Assembly (NCBI GenBank): GCA_046154735.1
Contig: JBJXFJ010000431.1
Location: 1-16,407 of the forward strand
DNA length: 16,407 nt
Source: CAVXYC01 sp046154735
GTDB lineage: Bacteria; Chloroflexota; UBA6077; JACCZL01
Direction of reading: 5' to 3'
Part shown: positions 7,943 to 15,290 of the stretch, piece by piece
Numbering within the stretch: the first letter of the stretch is position 1
How the letters are laid out: every line of letters starts with the position of its first letter
Translations under genes and position numbers: made by a program
The notes under the pieces: model-generated
The model's input: only the letters and a program-made list of their open reading frames with translations
The model's database searches: none
Told to the model about the DNA's origin: nothing

Positions 7943-10128
7943 GCGAAGGCAGGCGCCAGGTCGCTTGGATTCACTTCGAACGGGCGACCAAGGGTGAGCG
8001 AGTCAACGATCTTGAACGTAGCGAGCGTGGTGAGTGCCGATTCATGAATGGGGATGGGGCACGGCCCCCCCTGGCGTACCGCGCGAACGAATGATGCGAG
8101 CCCGGCCGCATGGCCCTTATCCTGCGAGCCCAGCAGTCCGCCGCCAGCCCGCTGACGTTTGCCGCCGCGGCTAATCTGCCAGGAGCGGAAATCATCCAGG
8201 ATGGCCACCGCGCCCGCGCCAATGACCTCGATACGCTCCTTGGCAAAGGTCCGATCACCCTCCGCGGCATAAATAATGGATCCCAGGGATCCATCGCTGT
8301 AACGCAGACTGATCAACGCGCTCTGGACTGATGGGCCTCGCTCACCACCGAGCGGTTCGGCATAGACACGTTCCAATGACGCGCCAGCCAGGTAGCTCAC
8401 GAGGTCTACAAAATGACAGACTTCACCGATCATGCGGCCGCCACCCTGGTTGGGATCGTTCAACCAGTGATTCCGAGGCAGGGGGCCGGCATTTACCCGG
8501 TACTCGAGGGTGAGTGGGCTGGCACGGCGCCCGAAGAATTCACGGAACCGCTGCACTGATGGTGCGAATCGGCGATTGAACCCCAGCATCAGAAGCCCTG
8601 GCGACCGTGCTTCAGCCGCCAGCACCGAGCGCAATTCCTCGAGATTGAGCGCCAAAGGCTTCTCCAGGAACACACTCTTTCCAGCATCAAGTGCCTCCAC
8701 GGCCATCCGCGCATGCAGATCATGCCGTGTGGCAATCACTACCGCGGTCACACGCTCATCGGCCAGCAGCTCATGGTAGTCGCTGGTGGCAGTGCGGAAT
8801 CCAAACTGCTGAGCCGCGGAACGAGCACTCAGCCCTGTATTCGATGCCACACCGACAAGCTCAACGTCCGCAATGGCCTTGAGTGCCGGGAACAGTACGG
8901 CGCGGGAGAAGTTGCCCGCGCCAATGAACCCGATGCCCACGGCGCCTGGTGGCGCGCTGGTTTTCACGCTCGCCACCGTGACCCGGCGCTCCACCAGGGG
9001 CTCGCGGGGATACTCGAGCAGGATGGCGAGCGACGGCTCTGGGCGTTTGCCACTGAGCACTTCGTACGCGTCGGTGGCATCCTCAATACGAAAACGGTGC
9101 GTCACCATGGAGGATGTCTTCACCCGCCCTCGGCCGACCGCTTCCAGGAACGCCTCCATATTGCGCCCCTCGGTCCAGCGCACGTAGCCGATGGGATAGT
9201 CTACCCCGCGCTCCTCGTACTCCGGATCATAGCGACCTGGTCCGTAGGAGCGGGACAGCCGCAAGTCCAGCTCTTTTTCGTAGAAGGGTGGGCGTGGCAC
9301 ATTCATGCCGACCGCGCCCACTACCACCACGCGGCCCTTGTCACGCGAGATATGCCCAGCTAGCTCAATCGGATCGTTGCTGGAAGTACCCGCGGTAATC
9401 ACTACCGCGTCTGCCCCGTAACCACCTGTGAACTCGAGGATAAGCTCATCGAGATTGGGCATCTCGCGCGGAGCGCCTGCCACGGCGCCATGCTCATGCG
9501 CAATGGCCACCTTGGTAGGGTCAAGATCAATCCCAAAGACGTTACACCCGGCCGCGTTGAGGAGCTGCACGGTGAGCTGGCCTACCAGACCAAGACCAAT
9601 GACCACAACGCGCTCACCCAGCTTCACATCTGCCACGCGCAGCCCCTGCAGGGCGATGGCGCCGACTGTCACGAAAGCTGCGTCTTCCAGGCTGACCTCA
9701 TCAGGGATGCGCACGCACAGGTTGCGCGGAACGGCCACGATCTCCGCGTGATTGGCGTGGCCGGCGCCGGCACACGCCACGCGATCGCCCACCGAAAGAT
9801 CCTCGATCCCCTCGCCAACTTCGATGATGGTACCGGCGCAGCTATAGCCCAGCGGAATGGGCGTATCCAGGCGAGAGCGCACGGCCTGGTAGGTTGGAGC
9901 GATGCCCTCTTTGCGAGCTTTGTCCAGAACCTGGCGCACCAGGTCAGGTCGGCGACGCGCCTTGCCAATGAGGCTCTCACTGGCCGTTTCCACCACCGTC
10001 CGTTCGGTGCCAGCACTGATCAGCGAGAAGGCGTTGGCCACCAGGACTCCGCCATACGGACACAGGGGCACCGGCACATCCTCAATGCGCGTTTCACCGG
10101 ATCGATAGGACTGGGTCACTTGTTTCAT
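7939..10128 (-). CDS. Two-domain oxidoreductase: zinc-type alcohol dehydrogenase fused to GFO/IDH/MocA dehydrogenase
   Basis: This 729-residue fusion holds two NAD(P)-dependent dehydrogenases. Residues 1-375 or so form a medium-chain (zinc-type) alcohol dehydrogenase, with GYSCAGTIIEVG (94-105), GDRVACAGAGHA (114-125) and the nucleotide loop VVVIGLGLVGQL (174-185). From about residue 395 a GFO/IDH/MocA domain begins with GIGFIGAGNFSRA, followed by FLEKPLAL (catalytic-type Lys490) and GGGRMIGEVCHFVDLVSYL with His572 and Asp575. This fusion recurs in exopolysaccharide and O-antigen loci beside heparinase-like proteins. Its substrate is not known to me, but an oxidation-reduction or epimerisation of a sugar is likely. 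Two active sites on one chain suggest coupled steps. The ATG at 10128 has no evident ribosome binding site. The stop overlaps the heparinase start as ATGA. Confidence 0.92.
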   Translation of the reverse strand: MKQVTQSYRSGETRIEDVPVPLCPYGGVLVANAFSLISAGTERTVVETASESLIGKARRRPDLVRQVLDKARKEGIAPTYQAVRSRLDTPIPLGYSCAGTIIEVGEGIEDLSVGDRVACAGAGHANHAEIVAVPRNLCVRIPDEVSLEDAAFVTVGAIALQGLRVADVKLGERVVVIGLGLVGQLTVQLLNAAGCNVFGIDLDPTKVAIAHEHGAVAGAPREMPNLDELILEFTGGYGADAVVITAGTSSNDPIELAGHISRDKGRVVVVGAVGMNVPRPPFYEKELDLRLSRSYGPGRYDPEYEERGVDYPIGYVRWTEGRNMEAFLEAVGRGRVKTSSMVTHRFRIEDATDAYEVLSGKRPEPSLAILLEYPREPLVERRVTVASVKTSAPPGAVGIGFIGAGNFSRAVLFPALKAIADVELVGVASNTGLSARSAAQQFGFRTATSDYHELLADERVTAVVIATRHDLHARMAVEALDAGKSVFLEKPLALNLEELRSVLAAEARSPGLLMLGFNRRFAPSVQRFREFFGRRASPLTLEYRVNAGPLPRNHWLNDPNQGGGRMIGEVCHFVDLVSYLAGASLERVYAEPLGGERGPSVQSALISLRYSDGSLGSIIYAAEGDRTFAKERIEVIGAGAVAILDDFRSWQISRGGKRQRAGGGLLGSQDKGHAAGLASFVRAVRQGGPCPIPIHESALTTLATFKIVDSLTLGRPFEVNPSDLAPAFA

Positions 10129-10183
10129 GCGTGGTGACAGCTCACAGTTGACGGAATGGAGTCTTCTGACATGGGGTTCTCAA

Positions 10184-10912
10184 TCATCGTCGTGCCGCTG
10201 CTTCGAGGGCGGCGAGCGTTTGTCGGGCGGCGCGTTCCCAGGTGAATTGCTGGGCGCGCTCACGGCCAGTCTCAGCGAGTCGGCGGGCCAATGATGAATC
10301 GTCCAGGACGTGAAGGATGCGATCGGCCAGAGCCTCTGGATCAGACGGCCGGTGGTACACGGCGGCATCCGCCGCCACCTCTCGATTCACCTCGATGTCC
10401 GCCGCCACAATGGGGAGACCGCACGCCATGGCTTCCACAAGCGGAATACCAAACGTCTCCGCCCACGAGGGAAATGCAAACAGATCGGCCGATCGGTACA
10501 GGGCATGAATGTGGTCATTGGGCACGAGGCCCACGAAGTGTACCGTTTCCTCCAGCTGAAGCTCACGCACCAGTGCTGCGGTGCGGCGCGAGAACTGGTT
10601 GTCCTCCGCGTTGCCCGTGAGCTTCATCTCAATGTCGCCGCGCCCCCGCTGACGGAGCACCGCCGCAGCCCGAACCAGCGTATCGAAATCCTTATGAACC
10701 TGGTGAATGGACACGTAGAGGATGGACGGAAGACGGCAGGCGGAAGACGGTGGATGGAAGACGGAAGACGGAGGACGGAAGACGGAGGAGGCTGTATCCT
10801 CGTTTTCCGCCGTCCGCCGTCGTCCGTCCGCCGTCGTCCGTCCGCCGTCCGTCCAAAAACGATTGGTGTACCCCATGAGGAATGACGCTGATCCGGTCCG
10901 GTGGGACTCCAA
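10184..10912 (-). CDS. Family 4 glycosyltransferase, C-terminal half (out of frame with N-terminal half)
   Basis: The true homology begins at ILYVSIHQVHKDFDTLVRAA (residue 64 of this frame) and gives the donor-binding domain of a GT-B family 4 glycosyltransferase. It includes VHFVGLVPNDHIHALYRSAD, then AFPSWAETFGIPLVEAMACG with the ExxxxxxxE donor-site glutamates, and DPEALADRI near the end. The first 63 residues are not glycosyltransferase: residues 13-20 re-read the end of the N-terminal half in the wrong frame, and about 43 residues come from the repeat at 10724-10854. It lies +1 relative to the upstream half, so the two pieces are one gene broken by an insertion plus a frameshift, or a sequencing error in the repeat. 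Whether this piece is translated alone is unknown. The next gene starts 55 bases downstream. Confidence 0.85.
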   Translation of the reverse strand: MESHRTGSASFLMGYTNRFWTDGGRTTADGRRRTAENEDTASSVFRPPSSVFHPPSSACRLPSILYVSIHQVHKDFDTLVRAAAVLRQRGRGDIEMKLTGNAEDNQFSRRTAALVRELQLEETVHFVGLVPNDHIHALYRSADLFAFPSWAETFGIPLVEAMACGLPIVAADIEVNREVAADAAVYHRPSDPEALADRILHVLDDSSLARRLAETGRERAQQFTWERAARQTLAALEAAARR

Positions 10913-11405
10913 GCTGGGTGGTTATTTGTCGGCGCATTGCTTCAGTCTGAGTGAGAATGCGGTCGGAACGGCAGGCCGTGGCCTTCAGTAGTGCCCGGCG
11001 CCCCAGTTCTTCTAAGCGGAGTGCCGGTCTCCGTGAAGCAACTTCCCGGTAGTATCGATCCGAGAAATACAACGGTTGGGCGCAAATCATCACTTGCGGA
11101 CACGGACTACGCAGCAAGCCGAAACTGCCGAATGATAGGTAGACGTCTGCTCCCCACTGCTTGACCATGCGCGGTAGCCGTGTCTGCTCCCAGATGAGTC
11201 GTCGCGGAAGCGTCCAGGTGTCCGCCGGATGGGGGAGCACACGATATCGAGCGGGCAATCCGGCCAGTCGTTCCGGCGGTGTCTGGGTGCAGAGCACCAT
11301 TATCTCGTTCACCGGGTCAATGCCGGCCAGCGCATGGAGTAACCAGGTTAGATGCGCCACTCCCCCACCGGTCCGGGCTGAGGTGGCGTTGACGAAGATT
11401 CTCAC
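10692..11405 (-). CDS. Family 4 glycosyltransferase, N-terminal half (frameshifted at repeat)
   Basis: This is the acceptor-binding half of a GT-B glycosyltransferase and the first gene of the polysaccharide cluster. It opens MRIFVNATSARTGGGVAHL, with the glycine-rich loop usual in the family, and continues to RISVIPHGVHQSFL at residue 184, where the interdomain hinge should lead into the C-terminal domain. Instead the frame enters the repeat, reading DGRRTDDGGRTTADGG and then LPSSVFRLPS units, and stops at residue 237 without a donor domain. Removing a single T from the run of five T (10855-10859 on the minus strand) would join both halves into one chain of about 410 residues carrying a repeat loop. 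The start is GTG at 11405 with no clear ribosome binding site. As it stands it is probably non-functional. Confidence 0.85.
   Translation of the reverse strand: MRIFVNATSARTGGGVAHLTWLLHALAGIDPVNEIMVLCTQTPPERLAGLPARYRVLPHPADTWTLPRRLIWEQTRLPRMVKQWGADVYLSFGSFGLLRSPCPQVMICAQPLYFSDRYYREVASRRPALRLEELGRRALLKATACRSDRILTQTEAMRRQITTQLGVPPDRISVIPHGVHQSFLDGRRTDDGGRTTADGGKRGYSLLRLPSSVFRLPSTVFRLPSSVHPLRVHSPGS
10724..10854. repeat. 131-base GGAAGACGG/CCGTCCG repeat element inside a glycosyltransferase gene
   Basis: The left part (10724-10793) is almost pure purine on the plus strand and holds five copies of GGAAGACGG (at 10728, 10742, 10756, 10763 and 10777). A 15-base centre follows. The right part is pyrimidine-rich and holds two perfect tandem copies of CGCCGTCGTCCGTC (10815-10828, 10829-10842) and part of a third. 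The ends are inverted: GGACGG on the left and CCGTCC on the right. The minus-strand readings, DGGRTTADG and PSSVFR units, resemble a repeat family I know from Chloroflexi and similar genomes. It sits at the domain junction of the glycosyltransferase. Confidence 0.85.
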
Positions 11406-11727
11406 GGGAGCAATGCTACGGTGCGGAAAGACGGATCAGCACGGCCGGGTTCTTGAGTGCGTCGGGTCGCAACACCGGGATCTAGGAAACGATTAAGCTC
11501 CGATGCGCGTTCGCTCGATTGCATGCATCCAAGCGACAGTTCACCGTTGAGGGGATCCTCGCTCCCGCACGCCGCACTCCAAACCACTGCCCCTGGGAGA
11601 CCATCGTGGCTGTATCGCAAACGCGCCGCCTCAAGTCTGGATTCCTTCGCGTCAAAAAGGGCTTGACCTCCGGGCTGGGCAGCCCGGAGGTCAAGCCCTC
11701 CTCTCGCTCCAGTGAACTGTGTAATAG
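11406..11727. other. Intergenic region between the phosphate operon and the polysaccharide cluster
   Basis: These 322 bases hold the intrinsic terminator of the phosphate operon at their right end. The rest (11406-11653) should contain the promoter of the polysaccharide cluster on the minus strand. I could not find a convincing -35/-10 pair, an ops/JUMPstart-type element, a tRNA or a riboswitch. A 72-codon minus frame (11402-11620) overlaps the glycosyltransferase GTG by 4 bases, but its composition looks random and I do not call it a gene. Confidence 0.6.
11654..11699 (-). terminator. Intrinsic terminator after phoU
   Basis: A perfect 19-base stem (11658-11676 with 11681-11699) encloses a 4-base loop. 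On the minus strand it is followed by TTTTT, the form of a rho-independent terminator. It lies 29 bases past the phoU stop and separates the phosphate operon from the polysaccharide cluster. No T run follows on the plus strand, so it should work only in the minus direction. Confidence 0.93.
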
Positions 11728-12396
11728 CTAATAGTTGGACGTGTTAATCTCTTCCATGCGTCCAGTCACCTGGAATACGATGCGCTCGCAAATGTTCGTC
11801 ACGCGATCCGCGCAGCGTTCGAGATTGTGCGATACCCACATGAGCCAGGTCGCTCGATCAAGACAGCTTGGATTCTCAACCATGAGGTGAATCAGCTCGC
11901 GGTAGACTTGCTCATAGAGGCGATCCACCACATCGTCCTCGAGGGCGATGGCACGAGCGGCTTCCACGTCAAGGTTCATATAGGCGTCCATCGTCCGCCG
12001 CAACATTTCTTGCGTTTTCTCTGCCATGAGAGGCACGTCTACCAGCGGTTTAAGCAACGGGACATCGTTATGCATCAAGACGATTTTCGCGATCCCCTCT
12101 GCATGGTCGCCCATCCGCTCCAGATCGACGATGATATTGAGCGCGGCCACAATGCAGCGTAAGTCCGTTGCAATCGGTTGCTGTGTGGCAATCAGTTGAA
12201 TGGCCTGCTGCTCAATAGCGAAGCGGCGAGCATTGATTTCCTGGTCGTCTTGAATGATCCGCCGCGCTTCGGCATGATCCAGTCTTTTCAGGGCGTCCAC
12301 GGACCGACCGATGGCTTTGTCTACCATGCTTCCCATGGCTAGAATTTCACTTTGTAACTGGTGCAGTTCCGCGGTAAACGTTGAACGTAAAGTCAT
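11728..12396 (-). CDS. phoU: Phosphate transport regulator PhoU
   Basis: PhoU is a cytoplasmic all-helical protein that links the Pst transporter to the PhoR-type sensor kinase, holding the Pho response off when phosphate is plentiful and limiting transport. Two three-helix repeats are visible, each with the family's metal-site signature: DLERMGDHAEG (Glu93, Asp97) and NLERCADRVTN (Glu193, Asp197). The frame is open from 12411, but I place the start at ATG 12396, which has GGAG seven bases upstream and gives the usual opening MTLRSTFTAELHQL and 222 residues. It is the last gene of the pst operon and is followed by a strong terminator. Confidence 0.96.
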   Translation of the reverse strand: MTLRSTFTAELHQLQSEILAMGSMVDKAIGRSVDALKRLDHAEARRIIQDDQEINARRFAIEQQAIQLIATQQPIATDLRCIVAALNIIVDLERMGDHAEGIAKIVLMHNDVPLLKPLVDVPLMAEKTQEMLRRTMDAYMNLDVEAARAIALEDDVVDRLYEQVYRELIHLMVENPSCLDRATWLMWVSHNLERCADRVTNICERIVFQVTGRMEEINTSNY

Positions 12397-12424
12397 CCGA
12401 ATTCTCCACATGCCACTGCGGCGA

Positions 12425-12539
12425 GGTTAGGTCTTACATACTCGCTCGGAGCGCCGGGGGCGTCCAAAGCAAGATTCGTGCCAACAAGCGTGGCCTGGTC
12501 GAGCCTCCTGCTCAGACTTGTCACCTGGAAGACCTAACC
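12425..12539. repeat. 11-base inverted repeat framing the pstB-phoU intergenic region
   Basis: GGTTAGGTCTT at 12425-12435 and its perfect inverse AAGACCTAACC at 12529-12539 lie 93 bases apart. The right copy contains the pstB stop codon and the left copy lies 28 bases before the phoU start. In the mRNA they could pair and close a large loop over almost the whole spacer. No gene fits inside the spacer. Its function is unknown; a processing site, a decayed small insertion and chance all remain possible. Confidence 0.55.
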
Positions 12540-13355
12540 GAAGCGACCGGTGATGTAATCTTCGGTTTCCTTTTTCGCTGGCGATGTGAAGATTGTACGC
12601 GTCTCGCCGAACTCCACAAGCTCACCGATGCGCTCCTCGCCCGCCAACATGAACGCGGTTTCCTGCGAGACGCGTGAGGCTTGCTGCATATTGTGGGTCA
12701 CAATGATGATTGTGTAATTCGCCTTGAGCTCGTCAATAAGCTCCTCAATCTTGTACGTGGCGATAGGATCGAGTGCAGAGCATGGCTCGTCCATGAGCAA
12801 GATGTCCGGTTCTACCGCCAGGGCCCGGGCAATACACAAGCGCTGCTGCTGACCGCCTGAGAGCGAGGCGCCAGAATTGTGGAGCTTATCTTTGACCTCA
12901 TCCCAGATCGCCGCGCCACGCAGGTGCTTTTCCACCACTTGATCCAGGTTTACGCCCCGCGCTTCGCCCGTCAGTTTCAACCCTGAAGCAACATTGTCAT
13001 AGATTGACATCATGGGAAAGGGATTTGGCTTCTGAAAGACCATGCCGATCCGGCGGCGCACGCGCACCGCGTCTACCGACGAGGCATAGATGTCCTCGCC
13101 TCGATAGAAGACCTTGCCTTCGGCATGCGCGCCGCGTACCACTTCATGCATTCGGTTGAGACAGCGCAGCACGGTGGATTTCCCGCACCCGGATGGGCCG
13201 ATAATCGCCGTTACTTTGCGTTCTTTAAAGTTGAGGTTTACATCTCGAACGGCAAGTTTGCCGCTGTAATACGCGCGCAGATGCTCCACGCGTAACGCGA
13301 TGCCATCCGTTTGCGTGGCCAGTGAGCCAGCCGGATCCGCGACGTTCAGTGACAT
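12534..13355 (-). CDS. pstB: Phosphate ABC transporter ATP-binding protein
   Basis: This cytoplasmic ATPase drives phosphate import through PstC/PstA. All ABC motifs are present: Walker A GPSGCGKST (53-61), Q-loop VFQKPNPFPMM (Gln108), signature LSGGQQQR (165-172), Walker B ILLMDEP (185-191) with CSALDPIAT, and the switch His221 in VTHNMQQA. NPFPMMSIYDNV and SALDPIAT are typical of PstB. The frame is open from 13403, but the ATG at 13355 is preceded at seven bases by GAGGAGGT and gives a normal 273 residues. The extra 16 codons overlap the end of pstA and are unlikely to be translated. The gap to the pstA stop is 13 bases. Confidence 0.97.
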   Translation of the reverse strand: MSLNVADPAGSLATQTDGIALRVEHLRAYYSGKLAVRDVNLNFKERKVTAIIGPSGCGKSTVLRCLNRMHEVVRGAHAEGKVFYRGEDIYASSVDAVRVRRRIGMVFQKPNPFPMMSIYDNVASGLKLTGEARGVNLDQVVEKHLRGAAIWDEVKDKLHNSGASLSGGQQQRLCIARALAVEPDILLMDEPCSALDPIATYKIEELIDELKANYTIIIVTHNMQQASRVSQETAFMLAGEERIGELVEFGETRTIFTSPAKKETEDYITGRFG

Positions 13356-13368
13356 CCAGGTGACCTCC

Positions 13369-14241
13369 TCAGGCCTTCCGACGTACCGCCGTCCGAGCCG
13401 CAAGGCTCAGACAACCAATCACAATGACGAGTACCAGCGCGCTGCCCCAGGCCTTAGTGTGCCAATCATCGTAGGGGGATTTTGCAAAGGTGTAAATCTG
13501 GACGGGGAGCGCCGCCATCGGTTCCCGTAGATCGAAATTGAAGAACTGGTTTCCGAGGGCAGTCATGATGAGCGGAGCCGTCTCGCCGCCCGCACGGGCC
13601 AGAGAGAGTACCACGCCGGTCACCACCCCCACACGCGCGGTGGGCAGTACAACGCCCAGGATGGTTCGCCACTGCGGAACGCCGAGCGCAAGTGAGGCCT
13701 CTCGCAGATTCCCGGGCACCAGGCGTAGGATTTCTTCAACGGTGCGCGTCACGATCGGCACCATGATGATTGCCAGCGATACGCCACCAGCCAGGCCCGA
13801 AAATTGGTTGAACACCGTTCGAACGAGGATCGCCCAGACGAACACCCCGATTACGATGGAAGGCAATCCGGCCATCATATCGATGATGAACCGAACGAAC
13901 TGAGCAAAGGAGCCTCGACCGATCTCTGAAAGATAGATGGCGGTGCCAACGCCGACGGGGATGCCAATCGCGGCTGCAACCAGGAGCATCATCAAGGTGC
14001 CCATGATGGCCGGGCCCACCCCACCCCCCTCCTCACCAAACGGCAGCGGGCGCTCCACGAAGAACGCCACATTGAGGGCCGGGAAGCCGCGCAGAATCAC
14101 GTAGCCAAGAATGAAGAGCAGTGCCGCGACACCACAGACGGCGGCAAGACCGATCAGACCCGTGGCAAAGTAGTTTGTATACCGACGTCGAAGTTCGGAC
14201 GGCGCCGGTGTCTGTAGGGAAAGAATCGCCTCCGTTGCCAA
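13369..14241 (-). CDS. pstA: Phosphate ABC transporter permease PstA
   Basis: This inner-membrane permease subunit forms the phosphate channel together with PstC. It has 290 residues with about six hydrophobic segments. The cytoplasmic EAA loop that contacts PstB reads REASLALGVPQWRTILGVVLPTA. Other family marks are GVGTAIYLSEIGRG and LARAGGETAPLIMTALGNQFF. The start is TTG at 14241, with AAGGGAG eight bases upstream and 15 bases after the pstC stop. It is followed closely by pstB, whose ribosome binding site begins within the pstA stop codon. Confidence 0.96.
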   Translation of the reverse strand: MATEAILSLQTPAPSELRRRYTNYFATGLIGLAAVCGVAALLFILGYVILRGFPALNVAFFVERPLPFGEEGGGVGPAIMGTLMMLLVAAAIGIPVGVGTAIYLSEIGRGSFAQFVRFIIDMMAGLPSIVIGVFVWAILVRTVFNQFSGLAGGVSLAIIMVPIVTRTVEEILRLVPGNLREASLALGVPQWRTILGVVLPTARVGVVTGVVLSLARAGGETAPLIMTALGNQFFNFDLREPMAALPVQIYTFAKSPYDDWHTKAWGSALVLVIVIGCLSLAARTAVRRKA

Positions 14242-14256
14242 TGTACAGGCTCCCTT

Positions 14257-15267
14257 CTAGATCCCGGCTTCCGTACCCACGCCACTGGCGAAGCGCGACA
14301 CGAGAAGACGCGCCAGTATATTAACCAGCATGGAGACCAGCAGCAGCGCCACGGCTACGGCGACGATGGCGCTGAAATACATCTCCGTATCCGCCTCATT
14401 AAACTGGTTCGCTATCGCGCTCGCCATCGTGTAGCCAGGGGTAAACAGCGACGCGTTGATGTTTTTTGAGCTGTTTCCAATGACCATGGTCACAGCCATG
14501 GTTTCGCCCATGGCCCGGGCCAGGCCGAGGCCCGCCGCGCCCGCCAGACCACCGCGAGCGTAAGGCAGCACCGCGTTCTTGATCGTCTCCCACTTGGTGG
14601 AGCCGAGCGCTAGCATGCCTTCACGCTGTGTATCAGGCACCGCTCGGAAGATCTCGCGGGAGATCGCCATGATCGTTGGCAGGATCATGATGGCGAGGAT
14701 TACACCCGCCACGAGCATGTCTTTGCCCAGGATCGGGCCCGAAAATAGAGCTCCGATAATTGGGAGCTGACCAACCGTATCCCGCAAGGCCGGTTCAACG
14801 TACGAACGCATGAAGGGGGCGAGAACGAAAAAACCCCAGAGCCCATAGATAATGCTTGGGATGACCGCGAGGAGCTCAGTGATGTACGACACCGGTTCTC
14901 TCAACCACTCCGGCGCATACTCGGCCACATACAACGCTGCCCCAATGGCAATCGGAGTTGCGATGAGTAGCCCGACGATCGAGGTCACCAGCGTTCCGTA
15001 AATGAAGTGCGCGGTACCAAAGGCCAGGAAGACTGGATCCCAGTTAGTTGTAGTAAAGAATGACACTCCAAATTTCTGGAGAGCCGGCATAGAATAGACC
15101 AGCAACAACGCCACCAGTGCGGCAAACACGATGACGGAGCCCGACGCGAGAGCGAGCATCGCTCCGGCAAACCAGCGGTCCGCCGAACCGGAAGCCGAGG
15201 GCCGCGCATGACTCTGCGCGGCCCCAACTTCACCCACCCCGGCCACTTCGGCTTGAGCGGAAGACAT
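14257..15267 (-). CDS. pstC: Phosphate ABC transporter permease PstC
   Basis: This is the second inner-membrane permease subunit of the Pst importer. It has 336 residues. A hydrophilic N-terminal tail of about 30 residues precedes the first membrane span, which is followed by FFTTTNWDPVFLAFGTAHFIYGTL, AALYVAEYAP and ITELLAVIPSIIYGLWGFF, all typical of PstC. The EAA loop is REGMLALGSTKWETIKNAVLPYA, and LARAMGETMAVTMVIGN lies near the C-terminal spans. The start is ATG 15267 with AGGAG upstream; the spacing of about ten bases is a little long. Only 23 bases separate it from the pstS stop and no terminator is seen there, so it is co-transcribed with pstS. Confidence 0.96.
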   Translation of the reverse strand: MSSAQAEVAGVGEVGAAQSHARPSASGSADRWFAGAMLALASGSVIVFAALVALLLVYSMPALQKFGVSFFTTTNWDPVFLAFGTAHFIYGTLVTSIVGLLIATPIAIGAALYVAEYAPEWLREPVSYITELLAVIPSIIYGLWGFFVLAPFMRSYVEPALRDTVGQLPIIGALFSGPILGKDMLVAGVILAIMILPTIMAISREIFRAVPDTQREGMLALGSTKWETIKNAVLPYARGGLAGAAGLGLARAMGETMAVTMVIGNSSKNINASLFTPGYTMASAIANQFNEADTEMYFSAIVAVAVALLLVSMLVNILARLLVSRFASGVGTEAGI

Positions 15268-15290
15268 GTTCTGATTGCTCCTATCGGATT

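Noticed and set aside
8713..9363. A 216-codon plus-strand open frame
   Set aside because: It lies wholly within the two-domain oxidoreductase gene on the other strand, is Cys/His/Arg-rich and has no family motifs; a shadow frame in GC-rich DNA.
10724..10854. A possible CRISPR array because of the repeated short units
   Set aside because: Units are 7-14 bases and adjoin without unique spacers of usual size, and no cas gene is nearby.
10310..10885. A 191-codon plus-strand open frame reading through the GGAAGACGG repeat
   Set aside because: It is antisense to the glycosyltransferase donor domain; its open length comes from the repeat and high GC content.
11402..11620. A 72-codon minus-strand frame overlapping the glycosyltransferase GTG by four bases
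   Set aside because: It shows no recognisable domain, its composition looks random, and it fills what should be the promoter region. The overlap can arise by chance.
11406..11653. Sigma-70 promoter candidates for the polysaccharide cluster
   Set aside because: Several TTGxxx and TAxxxx-like hexamers were tried on the minus strand, but none had both good boxes and 16-18 base spacing.
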